Origin: Botryosphaeria dothidea
Lineage: Eukaryota; Ascomycota; Dothideomycetes; Botryosphaeriales; Botryosphaeriaceae
Direction: 5' to 3'
NCBI GenBank assembly: GCA_011503125.2
Contig: WWBZ02000062.1
Location: 2,232,001 to 2,296,000, forward strand
Length of the DNA: 64,000 nt
Shown: piece after piece, positions 22,309 to 33,482 of the stretch
Position numbering within the stretch: the first letter of the stretch is position 1
How the letters are laid out: the number at the start of each line of letters is the position of its first letter
Translations under genes and position numbers: made by a program
The notes under the pieces: generated by a model
Told to the model about the DNA's origin: nothing
The model's input: only the letters and a program-made list of their open reading frames with translations
Database searches by the model: none

Positions 22309-23505
22309 TTACTCCTGCAGCTCCTGCAGAAACTCCAGTGCAGCTGTTACCGCGTTAGTTGGGTTCAGCCTATTTGAAGGGGCGGTGTCGCGATGAAATT
22401 TTGCTTTTCCGCTTGCCTCGGGCTTCGTCCGCTTCGATGTCCGGGAACTTTTTTCAGTGCGGACAAGCCAAGACGGACGGCACCCCTCAACACCACAATG
22501 TGGCCGGAGGGCAACAAGACGGTTTCAGACAAGCATCAAGAATGCAAAAAGGGAAATAAAACGGTGGCGCACCTTGTCTGAAGCCTTCGGGATTTTCAGA
22601 AACCACCCAGTGTCCGGCCTCGACATCCTTCATCTTGAACAACGGGAAGAACCTGCCGATGATTGGGATTGTCTCGTCGGGCACATAGTGGCTCTTGGTG
22701 CCGCGGATGAACAGCGTCGGCTTGCTGAAGCGGGCCTCGTCCGGGTTCTTGAAGGGAAAGTCGGCCATGTTGTCGAGCGCATTGGCTAGGTAGCCCACGG
22801 GGATCTTGAACTGGAGGTGGTCGGTGCCTGGTGCGCGTACTAGGTTCGACAGTAGGAACTGGCGCACTCCCATCTCCTCGACGAACGGCTTCATGATGGT
22901 GTCGGCTTCGCTCTGCCTCTTCGGCTGCGCTGCCTCTACCTTCTTCATGCCCTGTACGTATTTGCCAAAGTCGCTCTTGAGCGCCGCGTCCACCGGCGCG
23001 TTGTCCACCGGGATCAGGTCGCGGACCAGCTCCGGCCGTCGCAGCGCGACGCACATAACCGTCTTCGCACCCATCGAGTGCCCGATCAATGTTGACCCGC
23101 TGAGCTTGTGGTGCTCGATGAAGTCCTCCATATCCTCTGCGAGCGCCAGGTAGTCGTGCCGGGGGTTGTGAGGAGAGTCGCCATGGTTGCGCAGGTCGAC
23201 GGCGTAGATGGGGCGGCTCAAGTCGCGCGCAAGTTGCCTAACAGACTATCAGCACATATCCCACCGGAGCAAGGGGCCCAAAAGAGACCGTACTTACTTA
23301 TGCTCCTGTTGTTCCTCTTGGAGCCAAACAAGCCATGCAGGATAATGATCGGAGCATTCTCAGACGGAGATGTTGCCGAACCCTTGGGCGGCTCGTGAAG
23401 GTCGTAGGACAGATCCAGGCGGGCGAGTGGACGCGACGTGCTGAATGGCCTGAGGGTAGCGTGACGCGCCAGCACGCGCGGCGCAGCAGCTCGTGTAGTA
23501 AACAT
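22309..23505 (-). CDS. IMO32: ABHD11-type alpha/beta hydrolase, probably mitochondrial
   Basis: Serine hydrolase of the ABHD11/Imo32 family; human ABHD11 protects lipoylated 2-oxoglutarate dehydrogenase in mitochondria. Exons (minus) are 23505-23294, 23237-22573 and 22343-22309, for 303 aa. Residues 1-30 are Arg/Ser/Ala-rich without acidic residues, like a mitochondrial presequence. Next come the oxyanion loop ILHGLFGSKRNN, DLRNHGDSPH, the nucleophile elbow GHSMGAKT, and the catalytic His in AGHWVVSENPEGF. A 229-nt intron is proposed to join FRQ to a short last exon (AALEFLQELQE-stop), which matches the expected C-terminal helix. Reading through instead gives an unlikely Cys/Pro-rich tail. 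The first intron uses the GTACGG donor, restoring RSISKQLARDL. Confidence 0.88.
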
Positions 23506-24486
23506 GGCGAGGGGGGAACTTGTTCGCTGACAATCCTTCTTTGCGAGATGCGTGCTTCCACAACCCCGGTCAAGATTTGGGAAAATGCGGGTATTACTAA
23601 TATGACGATGAGCCTACCCGGAAGTCGACCTTCGGGGAAAATCGTTTGGCCGGCAATATTGGCTACTGAAGCCTACTCGTCGATCGAATACGAGCTGCGG
23701 TCGCCTGTGAATGGCCGGGTTCCAAAACATTCCAAAGACCTGGACAGGAACGGCGCGGAGGTGAGACACAAAGCACCCAACAGAACGGCTTTGCGGATGG
23801 CGTGGCTTGCGGCGGAAGTAAAGGCAAAGAATGGGACAACCGTAAAATGCGACAGACGCTGTAAAACAAAGGAGCTAAAAGGAAATACTGTTCATTCCTG
23901 AACAATCAATGCGTCATGATGTCTGGACAAATGTCTCAATGTTCGTATCCAAGGCTTCAGGATGAAAACAAGAGTTGTCAGGCGCACTGAAGCTCGTCTC
24001 TAGACTAAAAAGGGTGCTGATGTCTCATGTAGGCTCTCTATACAATGTCAGACAGGACGAAGCGGCTGACTAACACGATGAGCTGAATTAGCTAAAGGAT
24101 CGGTAAGACTTGTACCATAAGTTTGAACTCTATCACGGTCGAAAGGAAGAAGAGTGGTAGTAGCCTTCCTAACCAATGTTGAATTATCCGCGCGAAGGGA
24201 AGCAACCAACTGAACTAGGATATCCCCCAAAAGTGCTACTCCTGCCCAACGCCCTCTACTTGCTGAAATCCAAAAATGTGAAAGCCCACGTGCTTACTCC
24301 CAGCACGTGAAGAAACCAAAAAAAAAAAGTGTAGCTCCGTACGTTCGTGACTCAATGAAGCATTTCCTCCAAAGCTCTTTTCCAACGCCATCAATCAACC
24401 AAGTATTGCAGTTCAGCAAGCGCAGGAAGCCCCCCGCAACGCATTCACATGCGCGTTGTTCCCTCCCCCCTTTTATATCCCCCAGC
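23506..24486. other. Intergenic: hydrolase promoter and RHB1 3' flank
   Basis: No gene. Stretches at 24070-24240 contain tRNA A-box-like words on the minus strand but do not fold into a tRNA (see rejected items). Confidence 0.55.
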
Positions 24487-25519
24487 TCACATCACCGTGC
24501 ACTTGTTCCCACCGGTCGGCTCACCCGGGTTCTGGCTCTTCTCGATCTCGCCAATCATGGCATCGAAAGCCTTGGACACGTTCTCGTTGTAGCGCGCGCT
24601 GGCCTCGGTCCACGCGCACTTGAACTCTTCGGCGAGGGCCTTGCCCTGCTCGGCCGTGACCTGGCGCTGCTCCGGGCGCAAGTCGCTCTTGTTGCCCACG
24701 ATCACTAGCGGGACCCATTCCGTGCCCTGTGTGTAGAGAGAACGAAAATCGTACACGTCAACAAATTTTGTGCTGTGACATGGGCTTTGCTGCCCAATTT
24801 GCCCATTCACCGCTGACGCTGTTCTCCCTCTTCCTTTCCCGTAAACACCACCATTTCTCAACCAAAAGAATATTGGAGTGTGACTTAGCGGGGAGAAGGC
24901 AGGAGGCGCACGGTGGCGGCGAATGGCAGCGGCGGATGGCGTGGTTTCTTACCAGGTGGTTGAGAATCTTGTCTCGAATGATGCGGGCCATCTCGAACGT
25001 CTGCTTGGACGCGACCGAGTAAACGATCATATAGCCATGGATGCCGATGAAGTGCTTCGAGTTCAGAATGCTGTACTCATCCTGCAAAAGGTGAGGGGAG
25101 AAGCCAGTCAGCCGTTGTTCCTCAGAATTTCCTGCCGCCACACTGTTGCCTCCTCCGCGGGAGGATTCTCTTGTCTCCTCAATCCCCAACCGTGCCGCAG
25201 CATGATCCCTCCTCCCCCAACGTGTCCCCGCAATGTTACGTACCTGGCCGGCGGTATCGATGATTTCGGTAGCATAGTCCTGGCCCTTGTAGCGGATGAC
25301 CTTGCTGAACGTATTTTCGATGGTAGGGTAGTAGCTCTCGACAAAGTGGCCGTCTACGAATTGCACGGTGAGCGACGATTTACCTGCGCGTGGAAGCAAT
25401 CGTCAGCATGTGAAAGCGGCTGCGGGGCAGAGAGCAGCAACAAAAGGGAAACGGGACGGTGTACCGACAGAGCGGCTGCCGACAATTGCACACTTGCGCT
25501 GCTTCGGAGGGGCAGGCAT
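24487..25519 (-). CDS. RHB1: Ras-family GTPase Rheb
   Basis: Small GTPase; in other fungi Rhb1 acts upstream of TORC1 and in basic amino-acid uptake. Exons (minus) are 25519-25465, 25383-25244, 25081-24953 and 24726-24487, for 187 aa. G1 is GSRSVGKSS, with the Arg and Ser positions typical of Rheb rather than the Gly12 of Ras. Switch I is YYPTIENTF, G3 is DTAGQ, the specificity motif is GNKSDL and G5 lies in TEASAR. The last residues are KCTVM-stop, a CAAX box; the terminal Met favours farnesylation. Introns are 81, 162 and 226 nt, larger than most here. The ATG begins MPAPPKQRKCAIVG, the standard Rheb start. Confidence 0.95.
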
Positions 25520-26900
25520 CTTGGCGAGCGGAGGAGTGGTTTAGAGGTGAGGCTGACAGAGAGACAAGGTCGGTAAGAAAAATAAAACTCGAGGAGTGAG
25601 AGAAAATGGATCAATTGGAAGGGGGGCTTTGCGCTTGAATAGTGTTTGGGACTGGTGCCCAGCAGCTTAGCTGGTCAGGCGGTGACGACGGTAGTAGTGC
25701 CGCTGTACCGTCTCAGCCTATGATGAAACAGCAGGCACGAAGGAAGCAGCAGAGCCGATGCAGTACCCACGACAAGAGATACCTGTACACAACAAGCGCA
25801 TAGAAAGCCGGTCCTCTCTCACGAGGAGGAAAATCCAGAAGTTGCAACCCTACGATGGCAGCCTGTCCTTTTACCTAAGAGGCTACCACCAGTTCCACAA
25901 TTGATCGAGTAATGGAAACAAGCCACGCTTATTTGCCCGGTTGCCTCCAGCGGCTGTACACGACGCCCCCAAGCGCTGCAGCGGACGCGCAGACACATGG
26001 CTGAGAAACGCTCAGCTACAATTGTCACTCGCATTCCTGCAAGGACGCCAATTGTGCGACTACAGACTCGGTGGACACACAAGGCGCTTGCCTGGAATTG
26101 TGACGCAATATCCGCAGGGCTGGACCTGGACCTGGACCCCCCAAGGTTTTGCCATGCCCGCCCCATGTCCACGATCAACGGAGATGCCCGCCGTCACATC
26201 AGGTGGCATGTTTGCTCCTGTATTTTATTTGTCGCAACCCTTCAAAGTACAGCTCAAAACAATCCATACAAAAAGAAGAATTTTTGAGTGTTGGATTGGT
26301 GCGGTATGCGCATTCATCCGAAGAAGAATAAATCAGCCGATATGATCCGGGTGAATACTGCAACTGCCTACAAGGTCAGTAAATCGATCACGTCCAACAA
26401 CCGTGTTGACTACAAATCCCGCGGGTAAATTCCTGTGCATCCGAGAGGGAAACCTTTGCCCATCTTGGCATAGACTACAGAGCGTATGGGTGCGATGCAT
26501 GCTCCTGCACGCGATTGCAAACAGTCAACAGCATTCACCACTCTAGAAAGAAGAAGAAGAGTTACAGAGTGCATCTACGATTAACGAATGTGATCATATA
26601 TCTACAACTTCGATCGCCTCCGTCATAAGAGGAAATACTTTTTAGCAGTGTCTCCAGGATGTATGATGCTGTATGTCTCAGCCACACTAAGCTGCACAAC
26701 ACGCAGCTCCAAGAGCCTCATTTCTCTCGTCAAAAGTCATTTTGGGGTATCGGGTATCTCAAGTTTCCTCCCATGATCCACCGTTTCCTTCCGTTATTCA
26801 CTTCAAGAAAAAAGAAATGTAAGGAAAGGCTTCCGAAAAACAAGACCTTTGACACGAGAAGAAATAATCTTCCTTTTTTTTCGAGAGCCTGGACCCTCAA
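25520..26900. other. Intergenic: RHB1 promoter and WAPL 3' flank
   Basis: About 1.4 kb, more AT-rich toward 26.9 kb. Contains only short overlapping frames; no gene, structured repeat or RNA is supported. Confidence 0.55.
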
Positions 26901-29900
26901 TTAGGTCGCTCGGCCTTGAAGTCGATCGATGGCGCCCTGAAGCCTCGCCGTGTAGTTCGCCCAGACTTCTCGACCCTCTTCGCTGTCGAAGGCCTCTTTA
27001 TCAACTCTTTGATGCACGAAGATGAACTCTTCGACTGCACGGATGAGCACATCCAGGCGCTGTTGAGGAAGTTTGGCCCGGATCTTTTCCCTCACAGCCC
27101 AAGTTTGGCATAGATTTCCAAGAAGGGCTGCGAGATAACCGTAGGCTACGCTAGATTGAGATTCTTCCATGGAATCTGCCTGCGCGGCTCGCTCCATACC
27201 ATCGAGGAAGCACCGGACGAGAGAATTCAGCAGGTCATCGCCGTTCTTCATGGAGGCGACTCTCGCCTCGTGGCTGAACTCCGCAAGATTGAACATTGCA
27301 CCAAGTGCAAGAATGAGGCGATCCAAAGTCTTCATGTGCTCTTCTTCGTCCAATTGCGTCCCAAGGGCTTGGCATCTATCATCAATTGAGTGCAGCAGTT
27401 TCTGCACGAGCGTCGGTGAAGCAAAGACAGTGCAGACCTCGGGATTGTTGTTCGTGAGATTGAGGGTGAGGCGAAGGGAAAGCGTCTCCAATTGTTCTGT
27501 TAAGGATGTTCCAGAGTTCAGCACTGCATCGACGGATCGCGCAAGTTGGTACATCGATGCATCGGCATCCGTAGACGAGTTTGTCCAAGCCGAGGCATTA
27601 AGAGAGCCGGATTCCAAAATAGATAATGTAAGTTCGAGTAAGGCGATGTCCGCAGATGACGCGAATCCCGACGCCAGCTTGTTTGCTGGGTCTTTCGCGA
27701 GCCCCGCCACATCAGCAAACGCGCGGAAACCAAGCAAATCCTCAGAATTGCCACTTTCGCGTAATTTTCGCACCACAGAATCCAGACTCTCGAGTGCTAC
27801 CGCCCGCGGAGAGATAAGCTGAGGAGCCTCTTCCGGCCAGATAGTTTTCATAACCAGAGACCGGAACTCTCCTAGCATACCCTGTGCAACCTTGGACATG
27901 TTAGTTCGACGTTCCTTCGCGATCTTCGTGACTTCAGAGTCAAGCTTAAGCAGCCCAGCTAACATCCTTAGGCATCCTGCTCTGTACATGGCAATTATAG
28001 ACGTCTTAGGCGCTTCAGCTAGAGTCATAAATTTCATTGCGCATGCAACCAGGAACCCAAGAATAGGATCCGACGTTGGGCCACAGAAGAGGAAGAGGCG
28101 ACTGTCCAGACCGTGGTCAATGATGCGGCTGACATAAGTTTTGTCCGTGAGTTTAGAGCATAGCTCCATAAGAGCACTGCGTCTCCGGGAGAGCGGATTT
28201 GCTTTCTTCTCTTCGATGTCGTCGAGAAGGTTTTCAATATCGTCGACGACACGCCTTGCTGTACCAGCAGCTCGAAGTTCGTGAATATTTCGCATGCCAT
28301 TACCGCCTTCCTCGAGGTCATCTTGTTCACGCTGAAGCTGATTTCCACGTGACGGGCCCAGAGAATCGAAGGTGGGAAGACCCAGCATAAGTTCATCCTC
28401 AAGGCTAGCTTCATTGAGATATGACCTTGTACGGGCATACGTAAGCTTTGGACCAGAGCCGACAGGAGCTGAAGTCTGAGATGAAGAAGTCTCCTGCGAG
28501 AACCCAGATGTGACTTCCGTGCGTTGAGAGGTTTTCGAGGAGGGCCCGTCAGGGCTTGCTGGTTTTGACTTGGCGAAAGTCGTGCCATCCGCGGCCATCA
28601 TAGTCTCATCCTCGTCGCTCTCTTCATCTGATTCTCGATTCTGCTTGAGAGTATCAATCAAACGTCGTCGCCTATTACCCGTATGCGTCATGTCTGAACT
28701 GGATCGGTGTAACATGGTCGTCCGAAGCTTGACAGACTGTGTGATCTTGAGATCGTTGAGATTGAGAGCACTTGGACTTTCTGTATCAGCTTCCTCCAGG
28801 AGATTACTCCAGGCCTTGTGTTGCCTTGGGGTAACAGTTCCAAAAGGTGACTTTGATGTCCTTGCTGGTGGAGTTGCCGGTGTGGGGGCATCTTCGTCCT
28901 CCTCATCTTCTGGCATATCAGGGGACGAAGGAGATAAGGGTGACTCCGCAGGGCTTGAAGGCTTGGTTTCTGGCGATGGGAGCATTTTCTGCAGTAACGT
29001 TGGTGCAGATCTCCCTTTCTGGACCAAGGGCCGGTGTGCGATTGATTGAGACTCGTTTCGTCGTGACCTGATTGCTTGAGTAGCGGAGGTGCTGGGGGCC
29101 GGTGCGCTAACCCGAGCATTCAAGCTGGTTGCTGTGTCGGCCTTCTGCAAACGCGCAGTGCGAATACCCATCACCGGCTTTGTAGTACTCGACTTAGGCG
29201 CTGGCTTCGGAGGCGGTTTCTGTGGTAGTCCCGCTAGTTCGTCTGCAGATGAGCTAGTCTGCGGTACTGATGGTTTCCTTTTCTGAGGGCTGGCTTCCCG
29301 CACGCTCTTCATTGACTTGGCGGGCCTCTCTTTCCCGACATCTGTACTTGCAGTATCCTCCTCTGAGGCCTCTTCAAGGTCGTGGAATCTTTTGCCGGGT
29401 TTCTGTTTTGACAGTCCTCGCCGGGGAGAAGGTATCACAACGATTGGGTCGCGGCGGGCTATCCGGGAGTCCCTGGTCGTGGATGCTTTTTTCCCAGCAG
29501 GCTCTTCCGAATGCCTACTGACCGATGGGCTGCGCTTCCTAGACAGCCTTTTGGCCTCCGCAGCCGCCACTTCTTTGTGCAATTGCTCCGACGCAGAATC
29601 CTCGGAAAACACCCTCTCATTCGTGCCCACACCGTGTGCCTTTTGCTTGACCGGCGGCTTTTTGACTGGCTCTTTGTGAGACCCGGATAGCTCTTCATCG
29701 GACGATGGCATATCGAAGATTGAGGGTTGTTCGGCCTTTGGCTTGGTGTTAGTAGTTCCTGAGGACGCGACAGTCTTTCCGGACGAGAGATTAGGCGCTT
29801 TATTTCCGGTCCATGAGGGCTTCTGCAGGCGCGGCTTCTCTGGAGATGGTGCATCGGTGAAAAGTTTGTAGTTTGTATTGCGCGAGGCTTTGCCGTAGGT

Positions 29901-29933
29901 GGCCAGCTTCTTGCGCCTTTGCGGGAAGTCCAT
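26901..29933 (-). CDS. WPL1: WAPL-domain cohesin release factor
   Basis: Single-exon gene of 1010 codons starting MDFPQRRKKLATYGK. Residues 1-550 are a basic, Ser/Pro-rich, disordered region with many SP sites (SPRRGLSKQ, TPATPPARTSKSPFGTVTP), suggesting regulation by phosphorylation. From about 560 to the end it is helical and matches the Wings-apart-like domain: DDIENLLDDIEEKK, SALMELCSKLTDKTYVSRI, FLFCGPTSDPILGFLVACAM, then HEAT-like repeats and the late segment GYLAALLGNLCQTW. WAPL/Rad61 opens the Smc3-kleisin gate to unload cohesin from chromosomes and binds Pds5. The absence of introns in a gene this long is unusual for the window but not for the family in fungi. It is divergent from FUR1. 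Confidence 0.88.
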   Translation of the reverse strand: MDFPQRRKKLATYGKASRNTNYKLFTDAPSPEKPRLQKPSWTGNKAPNLSSGKTVASSGTTNTKPKAEQPSIFDMPSSDEELSGSHKEPVKKPPVKQKAHGVGTNERVFSEDSASEQLHKEVAAAEAKRLSRKRSPSVSRHSEEPAGKKASTTRDSRIARRDPIVVIPSPRRGLSKQKPGKRFHDLEEASEEDTASTDVGKERPAKSMKSVREASPQKRKPSVPQTSSSADELAGLPQKPPPKPAPKSSTTKPVMGIRTARLQKADTATSLNARVSAPAPSTSATQAIRSRRNESQSIAHRPLVQKGRSAPTLLQKMLPSPETKPSSPAESPLSPSSPDMPEDEEDEDAPTPATPPARTSKSPFGTVTPRQHKAWSNLLEEADTESPSALNLNDLKITQSVKLRTTMLHRSSSDMTHTGNRRRRLIDTLKQNRESDEESDEDETMMAADGTTFAKSKPASPDGPSSKTSQRTEVTSGFSQETSSSQTSAPVGSGPKLTYARTRSYLNEASLEDELMLGLPTFDSLGPSRGNQLQREQDDLEEGGNGMRNIHELRAAGTARRVVDDIENLLDDIEEKKANPLSRRRSALMELCSKLTDKTYVSRIIDHGLDSRLFLFCGPTSDPILGFLVACAMKFMTLAEAPKTSIIAMYRAGCLRMLAGLLKLDSEVTKIAKERRTNMSKVAQGMLGEFRSLVMKTIWPEEAPQLISPRAVALESLDSVVRKLRESGNSEDLLGFRAFADVAGLAKDPANKLASGFASSADIALLELTLSILESGSLNASAWTNSSTDADASMYQLARSVDAVLNSGTSLTEQLETLSLRLTLNLTNNNPEVCTVFASPTLVQKLLHSIDDRCQALGTQLDEEEHMKTLDRLILALGAMFNLAEFSHEARVASMKNGDDLLNSLVRCFLDGMERAAQADSMEESQSSVAYGYLAALLGNLCQTWAVREKIRAKLPQQRLDVLIRAVEEFIFVHQRVDKEAFDSEEGREVWANYTARLQGAIDRLQGRAT

Positions 29934-30691
29934 TGTTTATCGGAAATGTGAGGTCTCGCTGCCGCAGGTGGGAGGAATCCGAGAAGCGCAAGATTTCAGC
30001 ATGCGCAGATCATTGCAGAGCGCAGATAACTGCGCGACTGTGGGCGGGCCAATGGGGGAGCAAGAGTGTTAGTGGTGGTCTTGTAGCGGTATACAGGCTC
30101 GTCTGAGGTGAGCGGAGGTGCGCGCGAGCACAGCAAGATTAAAGAAGGCAGGGAGGATACTCAGGCGCCAGGATGGTCGAGTGTGCAGGTGAAAGGCGCG
30201 AGTGCACCACGGCAGGTGCAGGGTGAGTCGGGGTTGCGACGTCGCGATGCGCCGGCAGGCGGTGTTGATGGTCGGACTTGTTGACGCGCACGCGGCGATG
30301 CGCTCGCTGACTGGGCGTGCGCCACACACTGGGGAACAAGGGCTGCAGCAAAAGCCTCGCATCGCTCGCGGCGCAGAAAGGGACCGCCGAATGCGGTCTA
30401 GCCGCGTCGGCCAATCACTGGCGGGGTGGAACGGTCCTGTGCATCCCACGGACAGGGTTATCGTAGGAGCTCGCCGCCGGCCATTCCAGCCATGCTGCTG
30501 CTGCACGACCTGAGCACGAGGGCGGTTTCTCGACTGAGCCGCTATATACCTCCTTCGGCCACCGCCGCCTCCTGGAGTCCGCCTCTTCTACCTACTCATC
30601 AGCTCCCCCGACAGCTAACCGCCCAGTTTGCCCGCATTGAACCACCGAGACCCTCCGTCTTCAGCCCTACCAAAGCTTTTTACCACTCACA
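29934..30691. promoter_or_regulatory. Divergent intergenic region WPL1/FUR1
   Basis: 758 bp between two divergent start codons, so it must hold both promoters. GC-rich; no specific binding site can be claimed from sequence alone. Confidence 0.5.
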
Positions 30692-31589
<898 letters not shown>

Positions 31590-32322
31590 ATATATGGTCG
31601 AGGAGGCTGGGTAACTATTCACTCCGCCTCATATGACTAGGAAAGATGTCTCAAGAACGGCGCCGTACGGTTATGTCTGCTTGGCCGGCGAAGATTTCCT
31701 TGTCTGCGCGATGTACATCGTCTGGAAAGGCGCTGCAGGCGGAATCAAGAGCTGCGTGCGAAGACATCTAAGCGGCAGATTAGCACACACGTTGAAAAAT
31801 AGGATGAAATGGCGTGGCCATAATTTACTGAGAGGGTGGGCGATCCTGTCCTCACGACAACAAGATGGGTTGGGACGGAAGTGTGCGATCGGGGTTTGGA
31901 AGGTCTGGGAATGATTGGCAGTGCAAAACGGGTACGTGATCGACGGTGAATAATTGTATACGTCTAAGACTCCTGTATCTATCCTGCCATACACTCGAAA
32001 TCACAATATGTGCATACAGTGCTCTTATGAGTTATCCGTACTCGTTAATTTGATATGGAGCGCCTGTTGGATACTTTGCTCGTCCGCAAGACGGCATCAA
32101 TCCGCTGCCCGAGAAATGACCTTCAATGTACCGGTTATGCTTTCCTCGAGTTGATCTTCCACCACCAGACGCCTGAACTCCGCCTTTGCTAGCTAGGCCA
32201 CCGCTGGAGCCCGTGAGCTGCATTTTTCAAAGCAGCCGCTTACGAAATAACCTCGCCCTTGTTACCACCGATGCCATGAACCCTTCCCTTTTAGAATGCA
32301 CCAGTTCTACATCCAGCCTTGC
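31590..32322. other. Intergenic between convergent FUR1 and ELF1
   Basis: Convergent 3' flanks, 733 bp. Small frames only; no feature supported. Confidence 0.6.
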
Positions 32323-32953
32323 TCAATCATCATCGGCATAATCTCCCTCAGCATCGACCTCGTCGTCATCGATAAAGTCGTCCCCACCCCGACGGGCTCC
32401 GCCAGCTTGTCCTCGAGGGATGGATCCGGGCTCACGGAAAGCCTTGCCACCGGCGGCTCCAGCTTCTCCTTCGGCGACAGCATCGCAAGCGTCAACCCAG
32501 TCGTAGTATACGTCGACGGCGGCGGAGAGAGCTGCGCGAACACGCTGTCAGAAGAAACGCGATGTGAGACTCGAGCGCACAAGTGACCCACCGTTGATGT
32601 TGCACTGGAACGACACGCCGCACACCTTGCACGACAGGTGGCCGATGGCAGCCTTCTTGTCAAGCTTCACGAGGATGGAGTTCTCATGGTTGCAGAAGAG
32701 GCATTGGAAGGTGGTGGACAGCGACTCTTTCTGAAAGCGCACAGGACGTTAGCATGCTGCAGCAAATGCGCGTGGCGCGCATGCGATGCGATGCGATGCG
32801 ATGCGGGATGCGGCCGGCGGCGGACGACAAAGCGGCAGCGGGCAGTGGTTACCTTCTTCGGCTGGGCGGGCTTCTTAGCCGCCTTCTTGCGTTTACCCTG
32901 GGCAATCGGTGAGCAGCGAGCGCGGCGGCAGGAAGCGGGTGTTATCGCACCAT
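32323..32953 (-). CDS. ELF1: Transcription elongation factor 1 (ELOF1 homologue)
   Basis: Small zinc protein that travels with RNA polymerase II, assists transcription through nucleosomes and links to transcription-coupled repair. Exons (minus) are 32953-32951 (ATG only), 32897-32853, 32730-32592 and 32531-32323, for 131 aa. After the lone Met come GKRKKAAKKPAQPKKKE, the zinc ribbon TFQCLFCNHENS with GHLSCKVCGVSFQC, and the conserved C-terminal block INALSAAVDVYYDWVDAC. The tail is a fungal-type acidic extension ending DEVDAEGDYADDD. A four-Cys ribbon is complete (CLFC and CKVC). Intron 1 (53 nt) follows the start codon directly; intron 2 contains a five-copy ATGCG repeat. The exon-1 call rests on splice consensus and frame, so it is inferred. 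Confidence 0.88.
32781..32805 (+). repeat. ATGCG pentanucleotide repeat, five copies
   Basis: Five perfect tandem copies of ATGCG lie inside intron 2 of ELF1 (32731-32852). It is a simple microsatellite that may vary between isolates. Confidence 0.9.
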
Positions 32954-33482
32954 TTCTGCGAAGTTGTTGATATGGGTGGAGTGTGCAGTCGAGATGTGCT
33001 TTGTCAAAGAATAGCAGTACGTCAGCCCAAGGCGGTCAGGACCGAACTGCCGCAACAGCTCCCCCGCCCTATCAAGTTGACAGGGGTTTGGCCGGCGGCG
33101 ACCTTAACGCATCTTGCCCGCCGGCGCGTCCTCCCTCAGCTCGCGCGGCGTTCGAGCGCTGCACATGACCGACGCTTTAGGTAGCTTCTATCTGCGCCAG
33201 CCACGAATACAAAAGGCCCCTTGCAGCTCGAGCTGCAGTTCTCCTGCGTCTTGTCTCTCCAGGCTCCCCTCCTCCCCTCCGTATCTCCCGTCGCCGTGCT
33301 TGCGCTCCCGATCGCGCCGCGGATAAGCGCAGCTTTGTCTCCCCCGCCAGCGTTAGATACATTGCCTTGTTTCTAGGAGTAGGACAATCGTCGTTCAGGG
33401 CTACAGATCTGTCTGCTTCCACAACTTCCACAGCTTTCCACAGCTTTGCCATTTCTCCTCCTTTGTCTCGCAATCTCCAGCC
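32954..33482. promoter_or_regulatory. Divergent intergenic region ELF1/URC1
   Basis: 529 bp between two divergent start codons, holding both promoters. A pyrimidine-rich stretch with a repeated TTCCACAG-type word precedes the URC1 ATG. No specific regulator site is claimed. Confidence 0.5.

Noticed and set aside
24070..24240. tRNA-like words on the minus strand (for example TAGTTCAGTTGG and GTTCAAAC).
   Set aside because: A-box-like words are present, but no cloverleaf with paired acceptor, anticodon and T stems could be drawn.
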